Source of the DNA: Rossellomorea marisflavi
GTDB taxonomy: Bacteria > Bacillota > Bacilli > Bacillales > Bacillaceae_B
Reading direction: 5' to 3'
DNA: 64,000 nt
Assembly (NCBI RefSeq): GCF_001274775.1
Contig: NZ_LGUE01000001.1
Location: forward strand, 1,523,705-1,587,704
The position numbers were made by a program, and so were the translations under genes. Positions 26,264-34,956 of this stretch are shown piece after piece. Each line of letters starts with the position of its first letter. Position 1 is the first letter of the stretch. The notes beneath the pieces are model-generated. The model was not told where the DNA came from. It was given only the letters and a program-made list of their open reading frames with translations, and did no database searches.

Positions 26264-27301
26264 TCAGAGTTCATCAAACCCATTTGCATCGGATGTTTTC
26301 GTGTATTGTCTTGATTTCTGCTCAAAGAAATCGGTTTTACCCATATCGACTTCCTGATAGGCGATGATCCATTTGAGAGGATTAGACTTGAATCCTTCAA
26401 ATGGCTCTTCAAAACCGAGTTGCTTGGCCCTTTTATTCGCCATGAACTTAATGTAGGCCTCAAGGTCACTGAACATGAGACCATCCATATGGGTTCCGAT
26501 GATTTCTTTCCCCCATTCAATTTCAAGGAGGGCCGCTTCCTTGAAAGCTTCTGTACCGTAGCGCTTGAGCTCTTCCGTATCATATTCCGGATTTTCTGCG
26601 AGCACTTCCTTGAAGATCTTTTCAAACAATCCGACATGGAGCTGTTCGTCACGATTGATGTAGTTGATCATCGTACTGGTCGCAACCATCTTCTGGTTCC
26701 TTGCCAGGTTATAGAAGAAGGCAAACCCTGAATAAAAGAATAACCCTTCCAGGATCACGTCGTATATGATGGACCTGAGGAGTTTATCCACCGTCGGGGC
26801 CTCGACGAATTCTTTGTATCCATTGGTGATGAACTCATTCCGTTTCATCAGGATCGGCTCATTCTTCCAGTAATCGAACACCTCATCTTGCACGCTTTTC
26901 GGTACAATGCTTGAAAGCACGTAGCTGTAGGAGTGATTATGCACTACTTCCTGCTGTGCAAGGATGATCATGAGTGCGTTCACACTCGAATCCGTCAGAT
27001 AATCTGCCACTTTCCCAGCATAGTCCGTTTGGATACTGTCAAGGAGAGCCAGGAGGCCGATGATCTTCAGGAACGTCTCCTGTTCTTTTTCAGTCAACTG
27101 CGGAAACTGCTTGATGTCTTTTGCCATATTGATCTCAAACGGCGTCCAAAAGTTCCCGAGCATGCGCTTGTACTTAGGGTATGCCCACGTATAGCGCACA
27201 TCATCCCAGTTCAGGATGTTCGAGCTTTCTCCGTTGACAATCCCAGTTGATTTATTCGGTGCTGTCTCATCCACGAGCACCCGTTTTTTCAATCCTTCCA
27301 T
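26264..27301 (-). CDS. nrdB: Class I ribonucleotide reductase beta subunit
   Basis: A 345-residue ferritin-fold radical subunit. The metal and radical residues align with E. coli NrdB: EVVHNHSY supplies Glu115, His118 and Tyr122 equivalents, ILEGLFF the second carboxylate, and RDEQLHVG Glu238 and His241. The radical tyrosine is therefore retained. No nrdI flavodoxin gene is adjacent. The start at 27301 is preferred because the first in-frame ATG (27310) abuts AAAGG with no spacing. It lies 18 nt after nrdA, so the two are cotranscribed. Confidence 0.95.
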   Translation of the reverse strand: MEGLKKRVLVDETAPNKSTGIVNGESSNILNWDDVRYTWAYPKYKRMLGNFWTPFEINMAKDIKQFPQLTEKEQETFLKIIGLLALLDSIQTDYAGKVADYLTDSSVNALMIILAQQEVVHNHSYSYVLSSIVPKSVQDEVFDYWKNEPILMKRNEFITNGYKEFVEAPTVDKLLRSIIYDVILEGLFFYSGFAFFYNLARNQKMVATSTMINYINRDEQLHVGLFEKIFKEVLAENPEYDTEELKRYGTEAFKEAALLEIEWGKEIIGTHMDGLMFSDLEAYIKFMANKRAKQLGFEEPFEGFKSNPLKWIIAYQEVDMGKTDFFEQKSRQYTKTSDANGFDEL

Positions 27302-27319
27302 TTGTCCCATCCTTTCTTA

Positions 27320-29557
27320 TTAGCTATGGCAACTCTCGCACTCTTCAAAGTTTGCAACAGAAGTCGACCGTACATAATAGGTTGTTTTCAAATTCGATTT
27401 CCACGCATCCATATGAAGGTTAAGAAGCTCAATCGCCTTGATGTCATTCCTCACATAAAGGTTGAAGGAAATCCCCTGATCGATATGATGCTGCCTTGCC
27501 TTGTTCTGTCTGATGCTCCAGTGCTGATCCACATGATAGGCGGTTTTATAGTACCAGGTCGTTTTTGGCGATAGGTCCGGTGCAGTGACCGGGATCTTGT
27601 AGTCTTTCTTCTCTTCGGAATATTCCAGTCTGAAGAGTGGATCGATACTTGCCGTCGAACCGGCAATGATGGAAGTCGAAGAGTTCGGGGCCACAGCCAT
27701 CAGATACCCATTGCGGATCCCCTTGCTTGCCACTTTGTCTTTAAGGTCCAACCATCTTTCGCCTTCATATCCCTTATTCGTGAAGTAAGCCCCGGTATCC
27801 CAAGCGGATCCCGGGAAGTAAGGGTATGCCCCTTTTTCTACTGCCAATTCCTGACTCGCCTTGATTGTGTAAAAGGCAATGTCTTCATATAAGTGATCAC
27901 AGTACGATACCGCCTCATCGCTCTCCCATTTGATTCCTTCTAGTGCTAGGAGATGATGCCATCCGAAGGTACCGAGTCCGATCCCCCTGTAGCGTGCATT
28001 CGTCAGCTGAGCCTGCAGGACCGGGATATCGTTCAGATCAATGACATTGTCCAGGAGCCTCACACCGATGGTGACGACGCGCTCCATCTGACCGTCCCGT
28101 ACCGTCCTTGCGAGGGACACGGATGCCAGGTTGCACACCACATAGTCTCCAGGATTTTTATAGGTGATGATCTTCCCGTCCTTGACTACTTCTTCTTCCA
28201 TCACTGTCGGGCTCATGTTTTGGGCGATTTCCGTGCAAAGATTGCTGCAGTAGATCATGCCCTTATGACTATTCGCATTTTGACGGTTCACACTGTCGCG
28301 ATAGAACATGTACGGCGTGCCCGTTTCAAGCTGGGAGATCATGATCCGCTTAAAGATATCGATTGCGGGGATGACTTCTTTGGATAAAGCAGGCTCATTC
28401 ACGCACTCCCAATATTTCTCCCGGAACGAACCGGATCCTTTTTCTTCATCGAAATGATCTTCAAGGGCATAGCCCATGATGGTCTTGACTTCATGGGGAT
28501 CGAACAGATACCAGTCCCCTCGGTTCTCGACCTGCTCCATGAAGAGGTCAGGGAGACAGACGCCCGTGAACAGGTCATGGGTACGAAGGCGCTCATCTCC
28601 GTTGTTCAGCCGCGTATCGAGGAAGGAGAAGATATCTTTGTGCCACACATCCAGATAGACGGCGATGGCCCCCTGGCGCTGGCCTAGCTGATCCACGGAA
28701 ACGGCCGTGTTATTCAGCTGTTTCATCCATGGAATCACCCCTGAGCTGACCCCCTTGAATCCTTTGATATCACTTCCGCGACTTCTTACTTTCCCCATAT
28801 AGATACCGAGCCCGCCTCCGTTCTTGCTCAATGTGGACACATCGGTATTGCTGTCATAGATGCTTCGCAGATCATCTTCCACCGTATCGATGAAGCAGCT
28901 CGAGAGCTGCCCGTAGCTCTTGCCTGCATTGGCGAATGTAGGGGTCGCCACGGTCATATATAGGTTTGAAAGTGCCCAATACGCTTCCTCCACGAGCATG
29001 AGCCTGTGTTCTTTCGGCTCATTCATAAGTAGCGTCATGGCAATGATCATGAATCGCTCCTGCGGAAGTTCATATAGGACTCCTGCATGGTCCTTTGTGA
29101 GATAACGTTCGGACAGCGTGACAATTCCTATGTAAGTGAACAGTTCGTCCCGTTCAGGACGGATGAGACCTTCGAGATGATCCATCTCCTCCTTGCTGTA
29201 GGCATTCAGCAATGTTGGAGAATACAAATTCTTCTTTGTGAGTGTCCCGATAAGTTCATGGAGGCCTTTATATGGCTCCATGCCCCTTGCATTTGCGCTG
29301 ATGGCATAAAGATTCTTCAGATAAAGCGAGGCCGCCACGTATGTCCAATCAGGTTCATTGGATGAGATCCGCTCAACAGCCGACAGGATCAAGAACTGAA
29401 GAAGCTGTTTTTCTTCCACTCCCGGCTGATCCTCTGTATACAGGGATACCTTTTGAGTGTATTCCTCCCAGTTCAATGATTCGTGGCTTTCCCGAAGCCC
29501 GTTTAGTAGACGTTCCGCTCTATGGGATGCCGTTGTTCCGTTAATGGTTGATGTCAT
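27320..29557 (-). CDS. nrdA: Class I ribonucleotide reductase alpha subunit
   Basis: A 745-residue catalytic subunit that reduces ribonucleoside diphosphates. Visible residues: QLSSCFI (Cys225 equivalent), SNLCTEI (radical Cys439, Glu441), VVCNLAS (Cys462) and the C-terminal redox pair CESC. The N-terminus starts directly with a helical domain and lacks an ATP-cone (no KRDG-type start), so classical dATP overall inhibition is probably absent. ATG at 29557 follows AGGGAGGAATACTAAT. Expression is under a cobalamin riboswitch and tandem NrdR boxes, implying a B12-dependent alternative reductase elsewhere in the genome. Confidence 0.95.
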   Translation of the reverse strand: MTSTINGTTASHRAERLLNGLRESHESLNWEEYTQKVSLYTEDQPGVEEKQLLQFLILSAVERISSNEPDWTYVAASLYLKNLYAISANARGMEPYKGLHELIGTLTKKNLYSPTLLNAYSKEEMDHLEGLIRPERDELFTYIGIVTLSERYLTKDHAGVLYELPQERFMIIAMTLLMNEPKEHRLMLVEEAYWALSNLYMTVATPTFANAGKSYGQLSSCFIDTVEDDLRSIYDSNTDVSTLSKNGGGLGIYMGKVRSRGSDIKGFKGVSSGVIPWMKQLNNTAVSVDQLGQRQGAIAVYLDVWHKDIFSFLDTRLNNGDERLRTHDLFTGVCLPDLFMEQVENRGDWYLFDPHEVKTIMGYALEDHFDEEKGSGSFREKYWECVNEPALSKEVIPAIDIFKRIMISQLETGTPYMFYRDSVNRQNANSHKGMIYCSNLCTEIAQNMSPTVMEEEVVKDGKIITYKNPGDYVVCNLASVSLARTVRDGQMERVVTIGVRLLDNVIDLNDIPVLQAQLTNARYRGIGLGTFGWHHLLALEGIKWESDEAVSYCDHLYEDIAFYTIKASQELAVEKGAYPYFPGSAWDTGAYFTNKGYEGERWLDLKDKVASKGIRNGYLMAVAPNSSTSIIAGSTASIDPLFRLEYSEEKKDYKIPVTAPDLSPKTTWYYKTAYHVDQHWSIRQNKARQHHIDQGISFNLYVRNDIKAIELLNLHMDAWKSNLKTTYYVRSTSVANFEECESCHS

Positions 29558-29593
29558 ATTAGTATTCCTCCCTATAATTAGTCGGGAGAGGAT

Positions 29594-29878
29594 AAAAAAA
29601 GCCCATCCTATCAAGATAGGATGGGCAGTCATAAACGATAGATTCACAAGGCATACTAAGCCAAAGGTAATCCTCGCCTATCCTCCCAATTCCCGAAGAA
29701 GATAACACGTACTGATTATGGCAGGTCTCCTGACTTGTGCTTTTTGCCTACTCGAAGGCCTTCCCGTCCGATGGACAGTGGCATTCCTTCTTTCGTTTGC
29801 ACTTACAGTTGCGGGGACAGTCCCGGAATTTCACCGGGTTCCCTTTTAAGTCGATATCCGACACCACAATCATAGGTT
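29594..29878 (-). ncRNA. Cobalamin (AdoCbl-type) riboswitch with terminator upstream of nrdAB
   Basis: The reverse strand contains GGTG near 29865, GGGAACCCGGTGAAATTCCGGG, CCCCGCAACTGTAAGTGC, the B12-box GCCACTGT and AGTCAGGAGACCTGCC, all conserved riboswitch blocks. A terminator (GCCCATCCTATC / GATAGGATGGGC with a T-run, 29594-29626) follows before the nrdA ribosome site. Cobalamin binding should stop transcription of the B12-independent reductase. Confidence 0.95.
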
Positions 29879-29881
29879 ATA

Positions 29882-29895
29882 AACAATATATTGTT
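29882..29895. promoter_or_regulatory. NrdR box 2 (start-proximal)
   Basis: Perfect 14-bp palindrome AACAATATATTGTT, matching the NrdR consensus core, next to the riboswitch 5' end. Confidence 0.8.
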
Positions 29896-29911
29896 ATGAA
29901 ATTTAAACAAA

Positions 29912-29927
29912 ACACAATATGTTGCGT
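29912..29927. promoter_or_regulatory. NrdR box 1 (distal)
   Basis: ACACAATATGTTGCGT matches the NrdR consensus. Its centre is 31 bp from that of box 2, the three-turn spacing typical of paired NrdR sites. Confidence 0.8.
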
Positions 29928-29929
29928 CT

Positions 29930-30143
29930 TTTATATTAAACCAACTTTCTACATTTTACAACAGAGAAGCTCAAATGAAAAGAAAGAAAGCAAGATGAAT
30001 TTATGCCTACAATTATTTTATTCGTTAAATTCCATAGAAGAGCAGAACAAGACAGCGTGTAATCCATCCATATCGGTCCACATGGCGCCAGACTTCCCTT
30101 GAGGAAATGCCGTTATCCCTTTATGATGCAATAGAAGGTTGTT
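29930..30143. other. Intergenic stretch upstream of the nrdA control region
   Basis: AT-rich, no credible gene on either strand. An open frame running from the riboswitch into this stretch has no ribosome site and is not believed. Confidence 0.4.
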
Positions 30144-30217
30144 TTGACCGTATTCTTAGGTCCCCTATTATTTTGAGCCGTTGAGATGGTACCCCCATCT
30201 GCAGCGGCTCCTTTTTT
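30144..30217 (+). promoter_or_regulatory. SigA promoter immediately followed by a terminator-like hairpin
   Basis: TTGACC (30144-30149), 16-nt spacer, TATTAT (30166-30171). A nested hairpin starts at 30175 (GAGCCG..AGATGG / CCATCT..CGGCTC) and is followed by TTTTTT at 30211-30216. It could produce a transcript of about 40 nt or attenuate the lipoprotein gene about 200 nt downstream. The predicted start site falls in the 5' arm, so functional status is unclear. Confidence 0.45.
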
Positions 30218-30417
30218 ACCCTGAATTCCTTACAGTTATGTTTCATTCACCTGGCCGTCACACGCTTCCCTTGTGATAAACCCGCACTTTTCAAGGCTTC
30301 TCTTCTATTTCAAGGGAATTACAAGGAAATTAATCCTCCCAAATACTTTCTTTTTCTTGAGGAATCCTTTAAAATGCCATTTAGAAGCTTGAAACCCAGT
30401 TTCGAAAGGAGATCACT

Positions 30418-31188
30418 ATGAATAAACGTTTACTCACGATCCTTTTAGCGGCTATGACCGTACTGCTGCTCGCAGCTTGCGGAGCTAATGACGATAGTGC
30501 AAAAAAATCCGATGATAGTAAAAAATCCTCCGAACAGGCAAAAAGCGAGGAAGAACAAGCGAAACAAATGAAAGAAATGCAAAAAAAGATGGACAAGCAG
30601 AAAGTCGACAACGATAAAGTCGTCGCCATCGTAAATGATGAGAAAATCAAAGGGGAAGATTACAACAACGTACTATCTTCTTCTCAAATGCAATATCAGC
30701 AAATGGGTCAGGATCCAACCTCTAAGGATGCTGCCAAGCAGATCAAAGAACAAACGATCGACAGTCTTGTAGGTCAGACCCTCCTGCTTCAACAAGCAGA
30801 TAAAAAAGGGTACAAAGCTTCAGATGACGAAGTGGACAAGCAGCTCGAAGAAGTCAAAAAGCAATATGAGGATGATAAAAAGTTCAATGCGGCCATGAAA
30901 GATGCCGGATTCACCATGGATGAACTGAAAAATCAAATTGCCGAAAACATCAAATATACAAAATATGTCGATAAAGAAATCAAGACCGAAAAAGTAACAG
31001 ACGATGAAGTGAAGAAAATGTACGAACAGTACGCGAGCCAAAGCGGCCAAGATTCAAAAGATGCACCAAAACTTGAAGATGTCGAGCCTCAGCTCAAATC
31101 ACAGCTTGAACAGCAAAAGAAACAAGAACAGCTTGTGAAGCACGTGGAAGATCTCAAGAAAAATGCAAAAGTCGACGTGAAAATCTAA
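30418..31188 (+). CDS. SurA-N-domain lipoprotein (PrsA-like, no PPIase domain)
   Basis: A 256-residue exported lipoprotein. The signal peptide ends in the lipobox LLAAC, giving lipid-modified Cys21. A Lys/Asp/Ser/Glu-rich linker (about 25-65) precedes a SurA/trigger-factor-like chaperone domain (VAIVNDEKIKGEDYN.. and DSLVGQTLLLQQADKKGY). The parvulin PPIase domain of true PrsA is absent. It probably helps fold secreted proteins at the outer face of the membrane. ATG follows GAAAGGAGATCACT, and a terminator lies downstream. Confidence 0.88.
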   Translation: MNKRLLTILLAAMTVLLLAACGANDDSAKKSDDSKKSSEQAKSEEEQAKQMKEMQKKMDKQKVDNDKVVAIVNDEKIKGEDYNNVLSSSQMQYQQMGQDPTSKDAAKQIKEQTIDSLVGQTLLLQQADKKGYKASDDEVDKQLEEVKKQYEDDKKFNAAMKDAGFTMDELKNQIAENIKYTKYVDKEIKTEKVTDDEVKKMYEQYASQSGQDSKDAPKLEDVEPQLKSQLEQQKKQEQLVKHVEDLKKNAKVDVKI

Positions 31189-31192
31189 TTTC

Positions 31193-31222
31193 AAAAAGGA
31201 CATCCCGACGGATGTCCTTTTT
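31193..31222 (+). terminator. Terminator after the SurA-N lipoprotein gene
   Basis: AAAAAGGACATCC / GGATGTCCTTTTT with a short loop, 5 nt after the stop. Confidence 0.88.
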
Positions 31223-31281
31223 TATGTTTCCCACTGAACGTTGAGGGTATTTAACTACCATGACGGAAAGGAGGAACTGAC

Positions 31282-31455
31282 GTGGCAAGAAATAAGAACG
31301 ACCAACCTGAACAGACGGGTGAAGACCGTGAGATCCTGGATCGTGAAAAAGAACAGACTGTCGACTCCATTCCCTTGGATGACTTAAAAAAAGACCTCCA
31401 GGATGAAAAGAAAAAGCACAAAAGCAAAGACTCTTCTTCTAGCGAAGAATATTAA
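31282..31455 (+). CDS. Small charged protein, 57 aa, unknown
   Basis: Begins with GTG (MARNKNDQPE) and encodes 57 residues, almost all charged or polar, ending in a Ser-rich tail (SSSSEEY). No membrane segment. The ribosome site AAAGGAGGAACTGAC is excellent, and a terminator stem begins at the stop codon, so it is likely expressed. No family recognised. Confidence 0.65.
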   Translation: MARNKNDQPEQTGEDREILDREKEQTVDSIPLDDLKKDLQDEKKKHKSKDSSSSEEY

Positions 31456-31488
31456 AACAAGCCTGGCGTCGTCGCCAGGCTTGTTTTT
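31454..31488. terminator. Shared terminator of the 57-aa gene and gnd
   Basis: AAAACAAGCCTGGCG / CGCCAGGCTTGTTTT with loop TCGT, placed between two convergent genes and overlapping the + strand stop. Confidence 0.88.
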
Positions 31489-31492
31489 CATA

Positions 31493-32905
31493 TTATTTTC
31501 TTAGCCAGTCAGTGTGGAAGACACCTTCTTTATCTTTTCGCTGATACGTATGGGCACCAAAGTAGTCCCTTTGTGCCTGAAGGAGGTTCGCAGGGAGCGA
31601 TTCAGAACGGTAGCTGTCGTAATAGGCGAGGGCACTGGCAAGTCCAGGTACAGGCACTCCAAGCTTGATCGCTGTCGCCACGACTTCACGTGCATCTTCC
31701 TGGTAGCCTTCAACGATGCCTTTGAAGTAATCATCAAGGAGAAGATTTGAAAGCTCGCCATCACGGTCATAGGCATTCATGATTTCTTCTAGGAATCCAG
31801 CACGGATGATGCATCCCCCTCTGAAGATTTTCGCCAGTTCACCGAGTTTCAGATCCCAACCATATTCCTTTGAAGCAACTTGAAGCTGGGCGAAGCCTTG
31901 TGCATAAGAACAGATCTTGCTCAGATATAGAGCTTTACGGATGCTCTCGATAAATTCTTCCTTGTTGCCTGAGAAGGTTTGGTTTTTTGGCCCCTTCAGG
32001 ATCTTACTCGCTTTCACGCGCTCGTCCTTCATGGCCGAGATGAACCGTGCAAAAACGGATTCCGTGATAATGGAAAGAGGTACGCCAAGATCAAGTGCAC
32101 TCACGCTTGTCCATTTACCGGTTCCCTTCTGGCCGGCTGTATCGAGGATCCTTTCAACGAGAGGTTCTCCCGTCTCTTCATCGATCTTCGTGAAGATATC
32201 GGCCGTGATCTCGATGAGGTAGCTGTCAAGTTCACCTTCATTCCATTCTTTGAATGTTTCATGAAGCTCCTGTGCGCTCAGTCCAAGGACATTCTTCATC
32301 AAATAGTAGGCTTCACAGATTAACTGCATATCGCTGTATTCGATTCCGTTATGCACCATCTTCACATAGTGACCGGAGCCGTCCGGACCGATATACGTGC
32401 TGCATGCATCCCCTTTTACTTTCGCTGCAATGCTAGTAAGGAATGGCTCCACGAGGTCATAGGCTTCTTTCTGGCCGCTAGGCATGATTGCAGGACCGTA
32501 TAGGGCCCCTTCTTCTCCACCTGATACTCCGGCTCCGATGAAGTTGATTCCACGCTCAGCGAGCTCCTTGTTGCGTCTCACCGTGTCTTCGAAGTATGTA
32601 TTTCCTCCGTCGATGAGGATATCCCCTTTATCCAGGTGTGGCAGGATGGATTCAATGGCAAGATCCGTGATCTTTCCTGCCGGTACCATCATCATGATCT
32701 TCCTTGGCACTTCAAGAGAGTCGATGAATTTCTCCACCTGGTGGAAACCTGTCAGATTTTTATCCTGATGCTCCTGAAGGGCACCTGCCACTTTCTCTTC
32801 TGACACGTCGTAGATTGCAACCTTATATCCACGGCTTTCAAAATTCAGCGCAAGGCTTTTCCCCATGACGCCGACGCCGACTACACCGATTTGTTGTTGT
32901 CCCAT
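31493..32905 (-). CDS. gnd: 6-phosphogluconate dehydrogenase (decarboxylating)
   Basis: A 470-residue enzyme converting 6-phosphogluconate to ribulose-5-phosphate, CO2 and NADPH (oxidative pentose phosphate pathway). The dinucleotide fold [12 protein letters not shown] is at the N-terminus, and the catalytic region includes [21 protein letters not shown] and [13 protein letters not shown]. Length equals B. subtilis GndA (about 469). ATG follows AAAGGATGATGAAAA. It is divergent from an RpiR-type regulator that may sense sugar phosphates of the same pathway. Confidence 0.96.
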   Translation of the reverse strand: MGQQQIGVVGVGVMGKSLALNFESRGYKVAIYDVSEEKVAGALQEHQDKNLTGFHQVEKFIDSLEVPRKIMMMVPAGKITDLAIESILPHLDKGDILIDGGNTYFEDTVRRNKELAERGINFIGAGVSGGEEGALYGPAIMPSGQKEAYDLVEPFLTSIAAKVKGDACSTYIGPDGSGHYVKMVHNGIEYSDMQLICEAYYLMKNVLGLSAQELHETFKEWNEGELDSYLIEITADIFTKIDEETGEPLVERILDTAGQKGTGKWTSVSALDLGVPLSIITESVFARFISAMKDERVKASKILKGPKNQTFSGNKEEFIESIRKALYLSKICSYAQGFAQLQVASKEYGWDLKLGELAKIFRGGCIIRAGFLEEIMNAYDRDGELSNLLLDDYFKGIVEGYQEDAREVVATAIKLGVPVPGLASALAYYDSYRSESLPANLLQAQRDYFGAHTYQRKDKEGVFHTDWLRK

Positions 32906-32985
32906 TTTTCATCATCCTTTCAATTGTATAAACATCATTTCATCATCCATAGTATAATACGAAATAAATTTTCTTGATACTACAT

Positions 32986-33017
32986 TTGAAATAATATTTT
33001 TTTCTATTGTACAATAG
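32986..33017 (+). promoter_or_regulatory. SigA promoter and 14-bp operator of the RpiR-type gene
   Basis: TTGAAA (32986-32991), 18-nt spacer, TACAAT (33010-33015). The -10 lies inside the perfect palindrome CTATTGTACAATAG (33004-33017), as expected for autorepression. Confidence 0.55.
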
Positions 33018-33062
33018 GTTAAAATAATTTTCATCCATCATCCCTTATAAGGAGGCCTCACC

Positions 33063-33923
33063 TTGCGGCAAAACGATATACCTCAACATTGTTTACCACG
33101 CATCCGGTCCCACTATTCTCAATTCAGCGAAAAAGAAAAGAAAATCGCCAATACTATTATTGCTGACCCTGAAAAAATTATCCATTCTACGATCAGTCAG
33201 CTTGCAGAGGATCTTTCCGTAGCCGACGCCACCGTCTTCAGGTTCTGCAAACGCATCGGTTTCAAGGGCTATCAGGCCATGAAGATTTCTTTGGCGGCAG
33301 AAATCGTCACCCCCCTCGATGACATTCATGAAACGATTGAAGAAGGTGATAGTGAAAAAGTCATTGCACAGAAAGTGTTCCGCTCCAATATCCGCACGTT
33401 GGAAGATTCCATCGCCATCATGGATGAAGAATCATTCACATCGGCGGTTGCGATGATGCTGAAGGCACGAAGGATTGAATTTTATGGAACCGGGGGATCA
33501 GGATTCGTTGCCATGGATGCCCATCACAAATTCCTTCGTACCGGCATGACCACCACTGCTTATAACGACTCCCACATGCAACTGATATCAGCATCCCAGC
33601 TAACCAGCGAAGACCTCATCTTTTTCATTTCCCATTCAGGAGCGAATAAGGATCTACTGGAGGTATTGGAGGTAGCGAAGGGCAATGGCGTTCCGACCAT
33701 TGCCATCACCCACTTTGCCAAGTCCCCCATGAGTCTAGGTGTCGACGTGCCTCTGTTCACTTCCTCACAAGAAACCGATTACCGATCAGAAGCACTCGCT
33801 TCCCGTATCGGTCAACTGAGCATCGTAGACGCTCTTTATGTGACCATCATGATGAAACGGAAAGATCAGTCCTCAAGGTCACTCCAAAAAATGAGGGACG
33901 CCATCTCCGTGAAGAAGATCTGA
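33063..33923 (+). CDS. MurR/RpiR-family transcriptional regulator
   Basis: A 286-residue regulator. Residues about 5-80 form the RpiR helix-turn-helix domain (STISQLAEDLSVADATVFRFCKRIG). Residues about 125-255 form a SIS sugar-phosphate-binding domain (FYGTGGSGFVAMDAHHKF, FISHSGANKDLLEV). The start is TTG behind ATAAGGAGGCCTCACC. The divergent gnd gene suggests a role in hexose- or pentose-phosphate control, and a nucleoside hydrolase gene follows on the same strand. Confidence 0.92.
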   Translation: MRQNDIPQHCLPRIRSHYSQFSEKEKKIANTIIADPEKIIHSTISQLAEDLSVADATVFRFCKRIGFKGYQAMKISLAAEIVTPLDDIHETIEEGDSEKVIAQKVFRSNIRTLEDSIAIMDEESFTSAVAMMLKARRIEFYGTGGSGFVAMDAHHKFLRTGMTTTAYNDSHMQLISASQLTSEDLIFFISHSGANKDLLEVLEVAKGNGVPTIAITHFAKSPMSLGVDVPLFTSSQETDYRSEALASRIGQLSIVDALYVTIMMKRKDQSSRSLQKMRDAISVKKI

Positions 33924-33980
33924 GTAATGGCATAACCTTCCTTTTCTATTTCATATAGTGAGGGAAGGAGGTGAAGAAGT

Positions 33981-34916
33981 GTGAAGAATGTATTGATCTT
34001 CGCTGACCCGGGTATCGATGATACCCTGGCCATCATGTATACCCTCAAGCATCCTGACATCCGGGTGATCGGGATCGTATCGGGTTATGGAAATACAGCA
34101 CGTGACAAAGCCGCGAATAATATCGCTTATATCCTGGACCTTGCAGGTCAAAAGGAGATTCCCGTCATCATGGGTGCCACCCGTTCGTGTACGGGGAAAA
34201 CGCCTGTTTATTACCCTGAGATCCACGGACCGGATGGACTCGGCCCCATCACTCCTCCGGCCACCTTCAAAGGGAGCTTCAAAGAGTTCAGCGAGATCTT
34301 CAAGATCGTCCGTTCCTACGACAATGTGTACATCCTGGACCTAGGAAGGAGTACCTCCCTTGCCGTAGCCATCATTCTTGACGAGGGGTTCATCGATCAG
34401 GTGTCCAGGTTCTATATCATGGGAGGCGCTTTCCTTGTTCCGGGAAATGTGACAGAAACAGCCGAAGCCAACTTCCACGGCGATCCCGTCGCCAGTCACG
34501 CCATCCTATCCACAGTACCGCGCATCAGCCTCTTCCCCCTCAACGTGACCAATCGGGCGATTGTCACATCCTCACATATTGATATGATCACATCCTCTCC
34601 TGCGTCGGGTACGGGTCTTACCTCGATTCTTAAAGACGTCCATTCATTCTATGACCGTGCCTATAAACAAAAGATACCTGGATTGCCCGGTCCACCGATC
34701 CATGATCTTGTTGCCGCCTCCCTCATGATGAATCCGTCATTCGGCCGATTTCTCGAAAGGGACGTAGGGGTTGAAACGTCAGGACCATTCAGGGGGCAGT
34801 CGAACGCAGATTTCCGCCCGGATTCGAAACCAGGCAATCACTCACCAAACATTTATCTCTCCATCGATTATGAAGCATTCATACGTGATTTCATCAGGAT
34901 CATGAGTGGGATATGA
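33981..34916 (+). CDS. Inosine-uridine-type nucleoside hydrolase
   Basis: A 311-residue enzyme splitting the N-glycosidic bond of ribonucleosides to base and ribose. The N-terminal Ca2+/ribose motif reads ADPGIDDTLA (family DxDxxxDD variant), and a conserved Asn/Glu region is present (GNVTETAEANFHGDP). Start GTG at 33981 behind GGAAGGAGGTGAAGAAGT. About 57 nt follow the RpiR gene, so they may be cotranscribed. The stop TGA lies in a long hairpin shared with the convergent thiolase. Confidence 0.92.
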   Translation: MKNVLIFADPGIDDTLAIMYTLKHPDIRVIGIVSGYGNTARDKAANNIAYILDLAGQKEIPVIMGATRSCTGKTPVYYPEIHGPDGLGPITPPATFKGSFKEFSEIFKIVRSYDNVYILDLGRSTSLAVAIILDEGFIDQVSRFYIMGGAFLVPGNVTETAEANFHGDPVASHAILSTVPRISLFPLNVTNRAIVTSSHIDMITSSPASGTGLTSILKDVHSFYDRAYKQKIPGLPGPPIHDLVAASLMMNPSFGRFLERDVGVETSGPFRGQSNADFRPDSKPGNHSPNIYLSIDYEAFIRDFIRIMSGI

Positions 34917-34956
34917 AAGAACCCGGCCATTTTAAGGGCCGGGTTCTTTCATATCC
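34909..34956. terminator. 20-bp-stem bidirectional terminator containing both stop codons
   Basis: Arms 34909-34928 and 34937-34956 are perfectly complementary (20 bp) with an 8-nt loop ATTTTAAG. The + stop (34914-34916) and - stop (34949-34951) are at mirror positions. Confidence 0.85.

Noticed and set aside
29737..30102. A 121-codon plus-strand open frame
   Set aside because: It covers the cobalamin riboswitch and NrdR boxes in antisense, has no ribosome site and shows no protein-like composition.
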